From Kudoa neothunni (Eukaryota; Cnidaria), in contig OZ199838.1 of the NCBI GenBank assembly GCA_964304625.1, forward strand, positions 8,122,001 to 8,186,000: a DNA stretch of 64,000 bases. The letters are read 5' to 3'. The notes beneath the pieces were generated by a model that did no database searches, was not told the DNA's origin, and was given only the letters and a program-made list of their open reading frames with translations. A program made the translations under genes and the position numbers. Positions 24,293-36,439 of this stretch are shown piece by piece (position 1 is the stretch's first letter; each line of letters begins with the position of its first letter).

Positions 24293-24560
24293 TATGTAGT
24301 TTTTGAGATTTAATAAAAATTTGAAAGAAATCGAATATCGCGTTTCAATACAAATTTTTTTAACTTCACTAATTGAATTAATAGCCTCCTTGAAATTCAT
24401 AGCAGCGGTACCCTCAGATTTATCTTCATGCATTTCCTCGTTACACTTAATAAAATCCATCAAATTATCTTTTCTAAATAGAATGACAATATTAATTATA
24501 CATGTAAAATATCTCATCCTCCCCTCATACACTTCATTTATTTCGTCATTATTTAGCTCT
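24293..24560 (-). CDS. Last exon(s) of an unknown minus-strand gene
   Basis: The minus strand holds a lysine- and glutamate-rich C-terminus (FIKCNEEMHEDKSEG, then NFKEAINSISEVKKICIETR) ending in TAA at 24293-24295. It is preceded by the acceptor-like TTCTATTTAG. An upstream piece, ELNNDEINE, ends at a GT and would give an intron of about 58 bp. No family recognised. A plus-strand frame over the same bases is hydrophobic and less protein-like. A hAT-like MITE just upstream hides any further exons. Confidence 0.35.
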
Positions 24561-24627
24561 GATCGTATAATCTTACCGATTTATTAATTTAATGTGGCTT
24601 TGTCTGTTAATTTATCGCATAGTGTGT

Positions 24628-25125
24628 GGGTTCCCAACTGGTTATGCACAATTCATTCACTAAGCTTAATATTTCCCCTCAATTAACCTCCCTTTGAACT
24701 AAATTTAAAGTTATTAAAAATTTAGCGTGGTTTTAATGTGGAAATGCAATGTAGAGTATACGCATCTACATGATAAAAGGCTCATATATAAAAAAGAGAA
24801 TAAGGAGACAATTATTTAAAATTATATATACACTAAATATTTTCGTATAACCGGAAAAATAATAGTTAATTATGCACTCTGCTTCCTTTAACGCTCACAG
24901 ATACATTTCTATATAATATTCAATCATATAATTTTGAAAAATAGTATCGTTCAGAAATGTATTTCTTAGTTAGATATTGAATAAAGTAAGATTCGGTACA
25001 AGGCATGTCGTTGTTGTAACGAATTTTAATATACATATTATTTCTATACCCAACTATAACGTTCAATAATTTATCACCTGACATTCCCAAATTTACCCTT
25101 GGTTGGGAACTTTTGTTCTAGGACT
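24628..25125. mobile_element. Probable hAT-like MITE
   Basis: The left side reads GGGTTCCCAACTGG and the right side TTGGTTGGGAACTTT, an inverted pair of the GTTCCCAACC type found at hAT termini. No clear 8-bp duplication, no coding capacity. Borders are approximate. Confidence 0.4.
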
Positions 25126-25611
25126 TATTTGATCTTAACGTCATTTTAATTATGCTACCCAAACTTTTAATTTTAAATTCTCTGAATCTAAAAGTAATTG
25201 AATCACATATTATTATTGGATGGGTTTAAATTTTATATTGCGAATAAAACTGGTTTGGAATACTTGGGCCGCTAAGTCGATAGGAGTTTCATACCCTGTT
25301 AGGGAACATATTTTGAAACTAACCGTAATTACAATGAAAGGTTGGCTCATTTCTGTCGTATAAAATATTTTTAGCATGTATTAATTAAGAAAGTATTTTA
25401 ACTGATGTTTTTTTTTATTCGAAACGAAGACATATTATTTAACAAATCTATAAATTCTCAATACATGGGAAAATAGAATAACCAATTAAATATGATTTAT
25501 TTAATAATTTTTCATATTTATCTAATTTTTACAAATTCTCGATTTTATAAGATCTCGATTGTGGGATGGGGTGATAATTGTTCACTTGCAATTATTACCT
25601 TTATTTATGTA

Positions 25612-25730
25612 GGGTCATTGGATGGCGTTATCATTTTGAAAATTTTAGCCACCCACACACATATCCGGTAGATGCCAAGGAATTGCTTGAATGTTTCGGT
25701 AGTGCATTATTTGAAATCACATTTAAATAA
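25612..25730 (+). CDS. Possible terminal exon of an unknown gene
   Basis: After TATTTATGTAG an open frame reads VIGWRYHFENFSHPHTYP, then AKELLECFGSALFEITFK and a stop. Its composition is that of a real protein, unlike the AT-rich surroundings. No upstream exon or family identified. The stretches on both sides (25130-25610 and 25730-26240) show nothing else. Confidence 0.25.
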
Positions 25731-26240
25731 TCGTTTTTATTCTAGAATGGATAGTTTACAGGCAATTACAGGTACTTATACATTTAAATGATGCCTTTAT
25801 CCTTGTTTCACAGCACAAACTAATAATAATAATAATTTTTGTTTTTATCTGAAATGTTAATTTAACAGATTTTAACTGTATCGGAAGTAACACAACTACA
25901 ATGTCGCGAAATTTTTTATTTGGAATTAATTTTTTGAATATTTTATTGGTTATATATATATAATTTAAATTTCTACCCCTAACATAAATATTGAATTTCT
26001 ATTTAACTTTTCTATCATCAATACACCAAACAAAATGGAATAGAGAAATTCTTAAAACAAATGAGTTGTTTCAAAATCATGGAAAAAAGCCACATGTGAT
26101 CCAAATTATATTAATCTACAAATAATATTTTTCTCTTTCCCCATTATTTTTTTATAAGATCAATCAATTGCTTCGAAGGTAGAATCCCCGTAATGTTGCT
26201 GTGGTATTCTAAAGGTTTTCTCAACTGGATTTATCATTAA

Positions 26241-26945
26241 CTAGTGCAAAAGCCCTGCTTCGCATGGGCTTCCTTGTCTGGCCACGCAGACTAAAGCCTT
26301 GAGTAGGCCAAGGTCATTTGAAGTTCAATGTAAATTCAGAGTATTTAGAGAAATAGTACAACGATTACCCAATCACTGGTGATTTATTTAACTCATTGGA
26401 CGCATGAACCTTACTTAATATTTTTAAAAACGAATAAACACTACTGAGCGTTTGAATTTCCTATTTAGAGCTCCCAAAATATCGATTTTCTCCTTGTTGT
26501 TTGCAGTAATCTCTAAATCATACCATATGATTAGGACTAATCTTGTTAAGCATCAACAAATGAATTTCATATTAATGCAAGGATACATAACCTAATATTA
26601 CCTTCCTTATTTGAACTATTTCAATTATTAAATTACTTTTTAATAATTTTAAAGTAAAATAAACATTATGGTACATTTAAAATTAACTTTTTATAATTTT
26701 AACGAAATGATCTATATGTTTGCATAAATCCTGAAATCTTACCACTCATATCACGTGACAATGTTTTTAGTCATTTAGCGGGATGCAAACCTTTTATAAT
26801 TTTTTACGTATTTTATGTTAAAATAAAATTTTATCTTTCCATATGTGTTCTCAAATGGAGCGATATATCTCTCTATAAAGAATGAAAAATGCGTACACAC
26901 TGACACACACGGATTACCGGTTTGCTTCATATAGTGGATGATCTA
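26241..26945 (-). mobile_element. Helitron-like non-autonomous element, copy 4 (degenerate)
   Basis: Read on the minus strand, the 3' end is a hairpin (AGCCCATGCGAAGCAGGGCT) followed shortly by CTAG at 26244-26241 and a flanking T. This is Helitron-type 3' architecture. The 5' side (26945 downward) aligns with copy 3: CCGTGTGTGTCAG, GTACGCAT and TTATAGAGAG occur in the same order. Shorter than the other copies and coding-free. Confidence 0.6.
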
Positions 26946-27100
26946 AATAACAATGTTAATGTTTCTACCTATCGATCATTAGAATTCAAATTATTATTTA
27001 TGATTTGTTTGACTAATAACTGTTGGATCTCATCAGTTTAACTGTAAAGTATAATTTTGCAATGCAAGCATATTTTATTATTTTTTTCCGTTATTTGAAA

Positions 27101-28145
27101 CTAGCTGGAACTGCCCAGCGTTGCTTGGGGAAGATTTCGCCTAGAGGCTTTTTTTAATAGCGTTCAAAAAATATATTGAAATCTCGAATTGACCCACAAA
27201 AACAAAATAACTAAAAATTTTTAAGCAACTTACTATAACGATTTAGGTTATGTAATTTAAATGATTATAATTTCTGTGAAGGAAATATTAATCCCGGCGT
27301 CCATTTAAAAATTTCGTGGCTCGGTAACTGGGTGCACCACTAACTTTTTAAGAGATAAAAAATAGAAAAAAATAAAAGAGATAGAAGAAAACTTATGAAA
27401 ATTAATCGATATTGTTGAAATTAGCATTGTTTAACTCGGCATAAACATACATGCGCTTTTATCATAAACGACCACAAATTGCGTCGATTTCAACATAAAC
27501 AATTTAAATAATTTGGTGAAATAAAAGTACAACCACCCGCATTGAATTTAATCACATAAAGTAAAACTTAGCGGACAATTTAGTGAAACCTATGAATACA
27601 GTATTTCCATTATAACGCTTCAATCAACGTAACTTTAACGTTCTCCACGAATTCGGTATTTATGAAACATATATATATTTTTTATCACATTGAAAACCAT
27701 TAATAGAACTTATAAAATATACTTATCAAGTCATATACGTTAAAACTCCGCAAATAAGGAGTGTGTTTAAACAGATACCCAAATAGAAACGCCAACCTTA
27801 TATATAAAGATAGATAGAAGCAGTTAATGAACATATGATAGAGCATATAAGGGAGATAGTTAACTTCAACCGACCATCACCAATACATAAGCAAGTGCTA
27901 ATCCTATAGTTGAACTCATGTAATCCGATAAACAAACTTTAAATCGACAAAATCACTATTTCATAAATACTTTTTGGAAACTTTCGTAGTCCGACAACAA
28001 TTAAACGATTTTTTTAAATATCACAAATTTATAAAAATTTTCTATATGGCTCTCTATAGGAAAAAATTGTCCGCACATGCGTACTTAGGGACATACAAAC
28101 ACAAACAAACATACCGACAGTCCTCTTTTATATATATAAAGGATT
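27101..28145 (-). mobile_element. Helitron-like non-autonomous element, copy 1
   Basis: On the minus strand it starts near ATCCTTTATATATATAAAAG at 28145 and ends CCCAAGCAACGCTGGG, a hairpin, then CAGTTCCAG and CTAG at 27104-27101, with T next. No TIR-TSD pattern, no coding capacity. It is near-identical over most of its length to copy 2 (58068-59249), lacking an internal block of about 120 bp. The end structure fits the Helentron/HINE branch, whose 3' ends carry a hairpin and CTAG; that placement is from memory. Confidence 0.75.
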
Positions 28146-28149
28146 TTGG

Positions 28150-29283
28150 CTGCTTTACAGTATAGTGACGAACTTCGGTACAAAAACAACGTTCGGGGAA
28201 AATCTGACACAATATTAAACTGAATATAAAACCATTATATATTTACACAGAGTGAACAATTCTTTATTTTTATATTTACACCCAAACAAAAAATCGGATA
28301 TATGTCCGGGCAAGCTTTCCGGATTTTTGTTGGTCGCGTTTCTATATTTGCGTTTGAAAGCTCCCCAAGTAGCTTCGATTCGATTAGTATGAACACCTTC
28401 GTCCGATACAAATCTCCTTTTGTGGATCACTCTTCCATTCACAAACCTTACATCTGTCAGTCAATTATACCCGACCCAACCATCTGTCCGTATTGTGGAA
28501 CCGTCTTCAACATTCTCGGTAATTATTCCCTCCAGAACACTTTGATTTCTAAGGCGGGAAATTTTTAAGAAGCAGTTTCCATCTTCATCTATACCGCCCA
28601 TCATCCAATACTGTTGGTTCTTCAATATTCTACCTACATTATATTTTCTTTTTGAGATAGCGGTTTCATCGATCTGTACAACAACTATTACTCCTCTGAT
28701 TTTTTCGGACTCTCCATCAAGTTTTGAAGCCATTAAATCGTTTTTAATACTCTGCCATTCAAAAATAGTTGCATATGACTCTATTTTGAAATAAAATTGT
28801 AGCGTTTCGTAAGCAGCCGTTGGGTTTTGATGACGTAAACCATAAGAAAACTTTCCCACTGAGGAAGTTTGGATAATCCGAAAATACTATTTGTTCTTAC
28901 TGAGCATTGTTTTTGGCATCTTGTACATCTAAATTGGTGGCCATCACCGGTGTCCTTTCTTATTGATATCTTCATTACCACGCCATACGAACATTTCATG
29001 TAGCTTTGTAGGAATCCAAGATTCTGCAAAACTTTAATTGTATATGTATTATCTTCTCGAAAGTATGCAAAATCAAAAACTGTTATATCGTCAATGTCCT
29101 CTAAAGTGAATAATTTCTTAAAACTTCCCATCCCAAGCAATTATTCGACATTTTACGAACAAAGCCCAAGATCGTTACATATACTGTGAAATAGTCATAA
29201 GTAATTATGAATAAAACTTACAGATAATAATTATTTGCAGAAAAAGCTCAGTTTTACAAAAGTGCCGAAAAGGGAACAGTAAC
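28150..29283 (-). mobile_element. Merlin (IS1595-type) transposon
   Basis: Contains a Merlin transposase on the minus strand (28215-29140). Its 5' side is GTTACTGTTCCC...CGGCAC (29283-29262, minus); the 3' side near 28170 has a weakly similar GTGACGAACTTCGGTAC. The borders are estimates. The left side abuts Helitron-like copy 1. Confidence 0.6.
28215..29140 (-). pseudogene. Merlin / ISXO2-like transposase, mildly decayed
   Basis: The N-terminal part (29140-28781) contains a zinc-ribbon-like C-x2-C pair (FRCTRCQKQC). The catalytic DDE core follows: VVVQIDETAISKRKYNVGR (first Asp, about 28680), MGGIDEDGNCFL, STIRTDGWVGYN (second Asp, about 28475), then after a frame change near 28450 GVHTNRIEATWGAFKRKYR (Glu, about 28375). 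This is the IS1595/ISXO2 fold of eukaryotic Merlin transposons. Two frame changes, near 28830 and 28450, inactivate it. All three catalytic positions remain. Confidence 0.85.
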
Positions 29284-29289
29284 CTCACC

Positions 29290-31322
29290 ATGTGCATAAT
29301 TCTAATAAAGTTGGTCACATGCTCTTACAGAAAAAAGTATGAATTTTCACTGAGAACAAAAGTGAATTTATTAATTATAAGTATTAATAATTAAATTATT
29401 TAGAACGCTCTACGTGCACGTACGTAAGGAAATTATTGCAATAACGGATGATAGTTTTCTTGAGTATGACGCATCTTGTCCGTAGAGTGTTCATAGAGGA
29501 TGTTATGTTCGGTTTTTGGCACATGGAAGCCTTCTGAAAATTGCTCAATACAGTTCTATGACCTACTAGAGCATTTTTCGTTGTAAACGATATTAGATTT
29601 TTTTACGATGGCTCGCGTATGTGTAAGAGGGTCAATTTTCGAGGAAGCCCCTACATTTACTAATCTCCATAAATTTACCAAGACCATAGACCGCATGTTG
29701 ATGACTAGTTACCATCACCATTTTTGACTTTATCTTTATTCTATAGCAGGCTATTGAATTGTCGGCAAGATCATCTCTACCCGTGTGCTTATTATACATA
29801 TACATGTTAAGTGGACGTTTAACCTGTCACAAAGACTTTTTAATTTAACAATATCTATTAACTTTCGTAATTGGGTGTGGGCAAAAACAATGAGTCATCA
29901 ATAAAATTAATTCAATATCGTGCCAATGAGGGCATAAAATTTTTGTGGAATTATCAAAAAACAATCTAAGGTTTGATACATCCTTCAAGTCATCAATGAA
30001 ACGTTTCACACCACCTACTCCAAATCTCAGCTGTTGACTTCCATCGCAAATAGAAAAGCCATATGCGTAACCATATGAAGACCTTATTATACAATTTTTA
30101 AACCCACAGCGTAAAGGTTTCCCCTCCTAAATATTTTACAGGAAGGATGTCCTTAATATGGTTACATTTGCACATTTGTGATTTTCCCGTTGAAAATTCC
30201 ATACTTTCCTAAGTTTACATTAATTTTTTAAATTAATGGTTTTTTATTTAAACAATTTATCGCCCTTGTCTATTCTCGCGTTGTCATTAAGATGGAGGTA
30301 TCTCTTAATGGATTTGAAATGTTTATAGGTCATCGCTCTATTCACTAGCATTACTCAAGAATCTACAGCGTCTTCCCAACACATATATCATATATCGCTA
30401 GGCTAACGTACGGTAGCCGGTAAGTGACAGGAAACCATTAAATGTTTTGAGTTGTTCGGCTGTCGGATTAAAAATGTGGTCGTTTTTCTGTTGAGTGTAT
30501 AAGTATGATCTCTTTTAAATCACCATTATGATGTTTTCGTCCAAATCTTGTTGAAGAACATTATAGGATTCAACTCTTTCCTAAAATTTATGCAGGTTCT
30601 TCACATAAATTTTAACCGGTAATAAGTTATGCACAGTCATTGAAAGTTCGAGACCTAATTTTATTTGGAGAACATTTTTTAGTAAGGAAAAACTTCATCT
30701 TTAGAAAATTTACTAATTATGTTCGTACTGCATCTCAATCTCTGCGCACATTTCGGGTACGATTCTTATACCAGTATCCACTATTAAATTTGGCACCAAA
30801 TTATCCTCCTCATCCATTAAATCCTCAATATTGATTGGAGAAAGAGTGATAATGCCTCGAAAGCATGCCATCGTTATTGCAGAATTCATTAACAGCGTCT
30901 AATAAATGTTTGTAACGAATTACGTACGTCACGAATTTCAACAATCTGTTAAAGGATTAATTGAAGATTTCCACGTGGAGGAGTTACTGTTCATTTTTCG
31001 GCACATGTTTATTTTGTTAATACTTTTCTTAATTCCAAGCGCATATCAAAGAAAATCAAAATTTTGAGTTTCACCCATAATATTAAATCACAAATTTATA
31101 GACGGAGATAAATTCATGCCGTCATAATATTTCACTATTGGTACTAAATGAGCGGTTGAGCATAAACAGCACGATATTTTTTAAACCATAAAATGTGATT
31201 TCTTATTTTGTAAAGTAAGACTGATTGACTGTACCAAGATATATTTTCATTTATAAATGAATCGGTTATTCGACCAAAGAGAAAATCGTATTTTATTCAT
31301 GTGCCGGAAAGGGAACAGTAAC
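29290..31322 (-). pseudogene. Relic piggyBac of a separate lineage (copy F)
   Basis: Minus-strand pieces match PGBD-type piggyBac transposases. Around 30110-29960 the frame reads KPLRCGFKNCIIRSSYGYAY and LRLFFDNSTK (the second-Asp block). Around 29820-29710 it reads YNKHTGRDDLADNSIACYRI, corresponding to the family's YNKHMGGVDLAD...YRI block. An acidic piece (DEEDNLVPNLIVDTG) at about 30800 could be the N-terminus. The style YNKHMGGVDLAD differs from copies A-E (YNKTKGGVDT), so it is another lineage. It is heavily broken. No TTAA-flanked ends found. Confidence 0.6.
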
Positions 31323-31629
31323 ACCTAATGGGTAATGGGTTAATATCCTACGCCTTCTGCTTCTAAAATCTTATATAGGCCAATATCTAGTCCACAAATT
31401 ATAAAATTATTTTGATTATAATTTTCATACCTCCCATGTAGAATACATACATATACCCTTTGAAATTGTTTTTCTTCGGTTTTATTTTAATATTCTTTTT
31501 TCGTCTCTGCCAATATTTTCTAACTAACCTATAGGACATGAACCAAAACTGGTTTGTAGGAGATTTCATTGTGGAACTTAAAAACATCGTAAATTGTTTT
31601 TTTTTTCATGAATTTATTTCACTTAGCCT

Positions 31630-32020
31630 GAATTAGCCAAGCTGCCGTTCTCATATATTTCAGAAAAATTTGTCAGATCCCCATACGATGAATATAACGA
31701 ATCTTTTGTGAATGTCGTTCTTGGAGCGTTCGATCGAGTTTCTAATGGTCATGAAGTTCTCTTTGGCGGACTGATCAAAAAAAACAAAGACGACAAAAAC
31801 CGGGTATATAATATTTATTGTTATTACGAATTTTTTCTACGTTATTCAATCTGAATTACGCCAACTATAATAACTATTAATTATATGAATTCAACTTGAG
31901 TTATTCAGATGAAATGGTTGAAACATCTTATGAAACACAAAAATCTCATTAGAAACACGACTTTCACATCAAAAGAATGTGTCAGTAATCGATTGAAACC
32001 ATTCTTGGACGATCCTTATA
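31630..32020 (+). CDS. Unknown host gene, two exons
   Basis: Exon 1 (31630-31803) follows TTTCACTTAG and reads PELAKLPFSYISEKFVRSP, then NVVLGAFDRVSNGHEVLFGG, ending DDKNR before GTATAT. Exon 2 begins after TTATTCAG at 31909: MKWLKHLMKHKNLIRNTTF, then VSNRLKPFLDDPYNLW, where a GTATGT donor follows at about 32028. Frames agree across the 105-bp intron. I do not recognise the protein. No further exons are evident before 33500, so this may be a partial or decayed gene. It does not match the N-terminus of CNOT1 as I remember it. Confidence 0.45.
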
Positions 32021-32049
32021 ATTTGTGGTATGTATTCTTTGCCGAGAAT

Positions 32050-33520
32050 GGGTAGGTATGCTCTATTCGTTAAGCAAGCCATTTAAAAACTTATTACTTC
32101 TTTTGTTTTGTACACCATTTAAAAAAATATCATGTAAGTTAATAAATCTGTTAAAATATAAATACCGAGTTTTATAATAGTCTCATTCTAACTAAACTTA
32201 GTTGTCTATTTTTCATGTTAAAAATTCACACGTAAATGCTTCAATTTTCTGTGAAATCACAGAGAATACATTTGGGCAGAGATTTCAAGCTATATTTGCA
32301 AATAAAATTATTTAACTCTTTAATGCTGAGTTTATTCTATAATTTATATTTAATCTGATAGTAGAAACATGTTAACGTTAAAAAATTTTCTGTTACTTTG
32401 CGTCTAAAATATTTTTCTTTTCATTTTATTCAATAATAGAATAAAATGTATAAATAAATGTAGTTTTTACATTTTTAAGACATCTAATATTTTATTTTGT
32501 TTGATAAAAGTGTAACAAATAAGAGTATGTATAGGATTTCATTAGTTAGATAGAATTAAATTTTTGGATATTTTTCCTTGTGTCAATTGATCTGAATAAA
32601 TTTAGCTCCTTGCATGTAGTTTAAATTATAGTGAATACTTTCTGTCGTCTAAAAGCCCAGCGAAGAGACGAAAATAATTACTTATAGTAGATTTTTAACA
32701 ATAAACCTATACCTAATCTATAAATTGGGATCCATGGAACCAAAAATAACGGAATTATTCACGCGCGAACGTCATTTAAGATTAAATATGTACGATTCAG
32801 TAGCAACTGCCTTAAAACAACTTCCACCTTTAATCGATACATTAAAAAAAATATCATGGTTCTGCTATTTATCAATCCGTAATTTAATTTTCTGAGGATT
32901 ATGAAATGCTTTATGTTGGATTTTCAGTAAATTTTCCTCACATTTTTTATCCAATCAAAAATATTCATAGACTTTTATCTTAAAAACAGTTTAGTTCGCG
33001 AATGTTTAACTCTAGATATGGATGTATATATGTACATTAAGTTTGGAGTAATCCATTTCGTTGAATGCCCGACTTATATCGCTATTTATCCCCAGTATGT
33101 CTGGAACCCGCCCATAATCATACAACACAATACATCCTTTGGTACATTAGAACGTCAATATAAGCCTAAGTAGAATTAAAGTATGGTACGACCAATAAAA
33201 AATCTGCACGTGGTGTTGACGAGGAATAATCTGACTCAGCTGTCCAATTTTTTTTATTTTTTCCCATTGTTTTATCATAATACGATAATGCCTCAATATA
33301 GAGAGGATTTGGGGGAATGCAATGTATCACGATATAATGAGACTCCTCGCAATATCGAGATTTCGCATATGCGCTTATAAGTTTAATATTTTGATTTTTG
33401 GCGAATAAACTATCTATTTAAGGTTGTTCCCCCGCGTTTTAAATATTTCGTATAAAAGGTCCATTACAGAATGTAAAAAGAGAGCAAGAATGAAGGCAAA
33501 AAAACTATAAAGGCCATTCT
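32050..33520. other. Long AT-rich stretch with no firm gene
   Basis: A short plus-strand frame near 33040-33180 (IHFVECPTYIAIYPQYVW) has protein-like composition but no start, splice or family support. Nothing else recognised. Confidence 0.3.
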
Positions 33521-33523
33521 AAT

Positions 33524-33762
33524 TGAGTTGATGAGACTTTGTCTCTTTTTCAAAATCATAGTCTGAGTCTTCAGGGCATATAAACACATTTAAATAACTT
33601 ATTTCATACATGTCATATCCATTATCATGAACAGTTTCAGCCTCCTCCAAATCGTGAACGTCATCTAGTCCATCTAAGACAATTAAAACAAATAAGCAAT
33701 AACAAATATCATAAATAATTTCAAGATTTCTACGGTTAGAACCAGAAAATAATTTCTCTTAT
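33524..33762 (-). CDS. Possible C-terminal exon of an unknown minus-strand gene
   Basis: The minus strand is open for about 79 codons ending in TAG at 33524: FSGSNRRNLEIIYDICYC, then DGLDDVHDLEEAETVHDNGY and an acidic tail (CPEDSDYDFEKETKSHQLN). No ATG at its head, so it would be a 3' exon. No family recognised. On the other strand a short plus frame at 33820-33880 (ESRFLETSYDDRELL) also looks protein-like and is cut by the hAT MITE at 33884. Confidence 0.3.
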
Positions 33763-33883
33763 ATATATATATATATATGTTAAACATTTTGAACTGAATA
33801 AAATATTGCAGACGAGTCAAGATTTCTCGAAACAAGTTACGATGACAGAGAGTTATTAACTGTTTCCAAAGAATTTCTTAGGG

Positions 33884-34520
33884 CCGTGTTTCCCAACGTG
33901 GGGCATGTAAATTTTTGAACGTTTAATGAATCGCTCTGGTGGGGCTCGGAAAATCCTGAGTATTGGTGTGACACAGATAATAATGAGATAATTGGGCAAT
34001 ACCACGTACTTTGAAGTCAATATCGCGATTTTCGATATCATTTATTTTCAAGTGACAATTAATACCATAACAAATATAGAAAGAAATGTCTAATTACATA
34101 AAAATTAATAATAATATCTAACGTACCCTTCACCCGAATAGAATCAGAATGGCTTGAATCTACATTGTGTCTCATTTAGAATCGTATATCCCATTTATTT
34201 GATTAACCCTGATATGACATTGATTAATTTTGTATGTGTATTATTTATATTTGGTTCACTAACCCTGTATACACAAAAGTCTACCCAATGAGGGCTAAAT
34301 TACCACATGTTTCATTTAACGCGGTTTTTGACTTAATGAAGAAATAAAAATGTTAATTTTTAAAGTCCATCTATGAATTAAATTAGATCTGATCGAGTAT
34401 ATTTTCACTCTAATTCTAATGTGGCATGAAGCTTGATTCAAAATTATAAGCAGTTCAAGTTAAAAAATCAATACATTTGAAAAAGGTTGGACACGATAGA
34501 AAAAAGGTTGGGAAACACTG
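33884..34520. mobile_element. hAT-like MITE
   Basis: The left end is CCGTGTTTCCCAACG and the right end, in reverse complement, CAGTGTTTCCCAACC: 13 of 15 bases agree. No matching 8-bp flanks (TCTTAGGG against ATCTACTA), so the duplication is lost or the borders are slightly off. No coding capacity. Helitron-like copy 3 starts about 10 bp to the right. Confidence 0.6.
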
Positions 34521-34530
34521 ATCTACTATC

Positions 34531-35653
34531 TACTATATATATATATAAAGCTGAAGTGTCCGTGTGTGTCAGCAAGTACGCATGTGCGTCAAAAATTTTC
34601 CTTATAGAGAGGCATTTATGAAATTTTTTGAAAATCCTAATGTTTCAAAAATCTTTCAATCATTTTCACACGATCGAATGTTCCAAGAAGGTTTTAGAAA
34701 AGGTGATTTTGTCGATTCAAAGTTTGTTTATGGGATTACTTGAGTTTAATAATAAGATTAACATCTGCTTATGACCTGCTGATGGTCGGTTGAAGTTAAT
34801 TTTCCCCTTTATATGAATTATCAAATTTAAATTAAGCGGTATCGTCTGACTTTGAATATAAACTTAGTGTGTAAATTTAGGTGTTCGTACAGATACACTC
34901 TATGTCGGGAGTTTTAACGTATTTGACTTGATAAACACACTTTGAAGGTTATATTAATGGTTTTCGATGTGATAAAAAATCTATATATGTTTCATTAATA
35001 GCGAATTAGTTGTGTATGCGATCATCAGATAGATTGAAACTTTAGAATGAACGTCTTGTGTCTGTAGATTAAGTTGAAATCGTTCGCTATGTTGAACTTT
35101 CAGTGATTAAATTCAATGCAGATAGTTGTATTTTTACTTCATCCGATTATTCAAATCATTTTTCTTGATATTGACGCGATTTGTATGTGTTTTTGAGAAA
35201 GAGCGCACTAAAGTTTATGCCGGGCCAAGGGATATTAATTTGAGTAATAAAAATCAATTATCGAATATTTTCTTCTATCTCTCTATCTTTTTTTACCTCC
35301 CCCAAAAAGCATAGCAAAAACGTTCTGATCCGGGCCAAAAATAACGTTTTAGATAACACTTTAGGGGAACTTACATAATTCGGGAATGTGAAAAAATACG
35401 GCACTGAACATAAATTATTTGGCGTTGATGCCGAGCCACGAAATTTATAAATGAACGCCAGGCTTGATACTTTCCATCATAGAAATGATCATAATTTAAA
35501 TTTCGCCAATCCAAATCGTTGAAAGTATGTCACAAATTTTTAGTTATTTTGCATCTATGGGTTAATTTGAATCTTCAGTATATTTTTTGAATATTATCAA
35601 GAAACGTATGTATGCGAAATCTCCTCCAAGCAACGCTAGGTAATTCTCGCTAG
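34531..35653 (+). mobile_element. Helitron-like non-autonomous element, copy 3
   Basis: Plus orientation. It starts in CTACTATATATATATATAAAG and runs through CCGTGTGTGTCAG and GTACGCATGTGCG. It ends with the hairpin CCAAGCAACGCTAGG, TAATTCTCG and CTAG at 35650-35653 followed by T. It shares the order of blocks with copies 1 and 2 but is more diverged. Non-coding. Confidence 0.72.
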
Positions 35654-36439
35654 TAATTGAATAATTTTCTGTAATGTGCGCAAAACCGGAAGTGACCAAT
35701 TTTACACACTTTCTTTTCCTGGTCCCGAGGGGATTACGTAAAACCGGTCATTGACTGTGCTATGAGTGCTAACTTAGTTGACGGCAGAATGGAAATTGAT
35801 ACAAACATTCGACCAATATTATAACTTTGCGCCATATGTAATTTTATTTTAATTTAATATTTTATGTTGTAACTTTGATTTTTATTCGATGAAATGATCA
35901 AATAATTGTACGGGCTATTAACAAGCGTGAACTCATCAAATAATATATACTTGTGCCATATAATCATGTCGCCAACATGCTCCGATTAAGTTAATTTTAA
36001 TCAAACGTAACATGAAGTTTCAATCTTCGAATATTTATGAACTTTTTGTACCTTAATATATAATAGCCTAGCAAATAACTAATAACTCTAGACACTATTT
36101 TTCTAATGAAATTTACAATAGCTGTTACTCACAAATCTTGATCACATTGTTATTGAACATCGTAGTCCAGAGAAAAACTAAAATTTGATTATTTTCAACG
36201 TCTGACCTTTGAATATGTTTTGATGTTAGTAAATTGTAATCTAAAAAATTGAGCGAATTTAGTTCATTTCACTGTCTATTTTCTTAATTATACGATGAAT
36301 TTCAGATTTAAAATCAATTGAAATTATGATATTGAATTTTCTTTTAATTTGGAAGACATAGTCTACCCACCCTCACCGTGCTCACTTCCCTAGTCTGTGC
36401 ACGCTCGTTGTTAACATTCGCTTATCACATAAAGGGTAT
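35654..36439. other. CNOT1 upstream region
   Basis: No exon recognised. A motif GGTCCCGAGGGGATTA at about 35722 recurs inside pogo C (about 62579), so a transposon remnant may lie here. The human CNOT1 N-terminus (about 500 residues) has no visible counterpart in this stretch. Confidence 0.35.

Noticed and set aside
24303-24587. 94-codon plus-strand frame
   Set aside because: Hydrophobic low-complexity product; the opposite strand has the more protein-like sequence with a good acceptor.
31630-32020. That the orphan exons are the missing CNOT1 N-terminus
   Set aside because: Sequence does not resemble the human N-terminal HEAT region as I recall it, and over 4 kb with a MITE and a Helitron-like element intervene.
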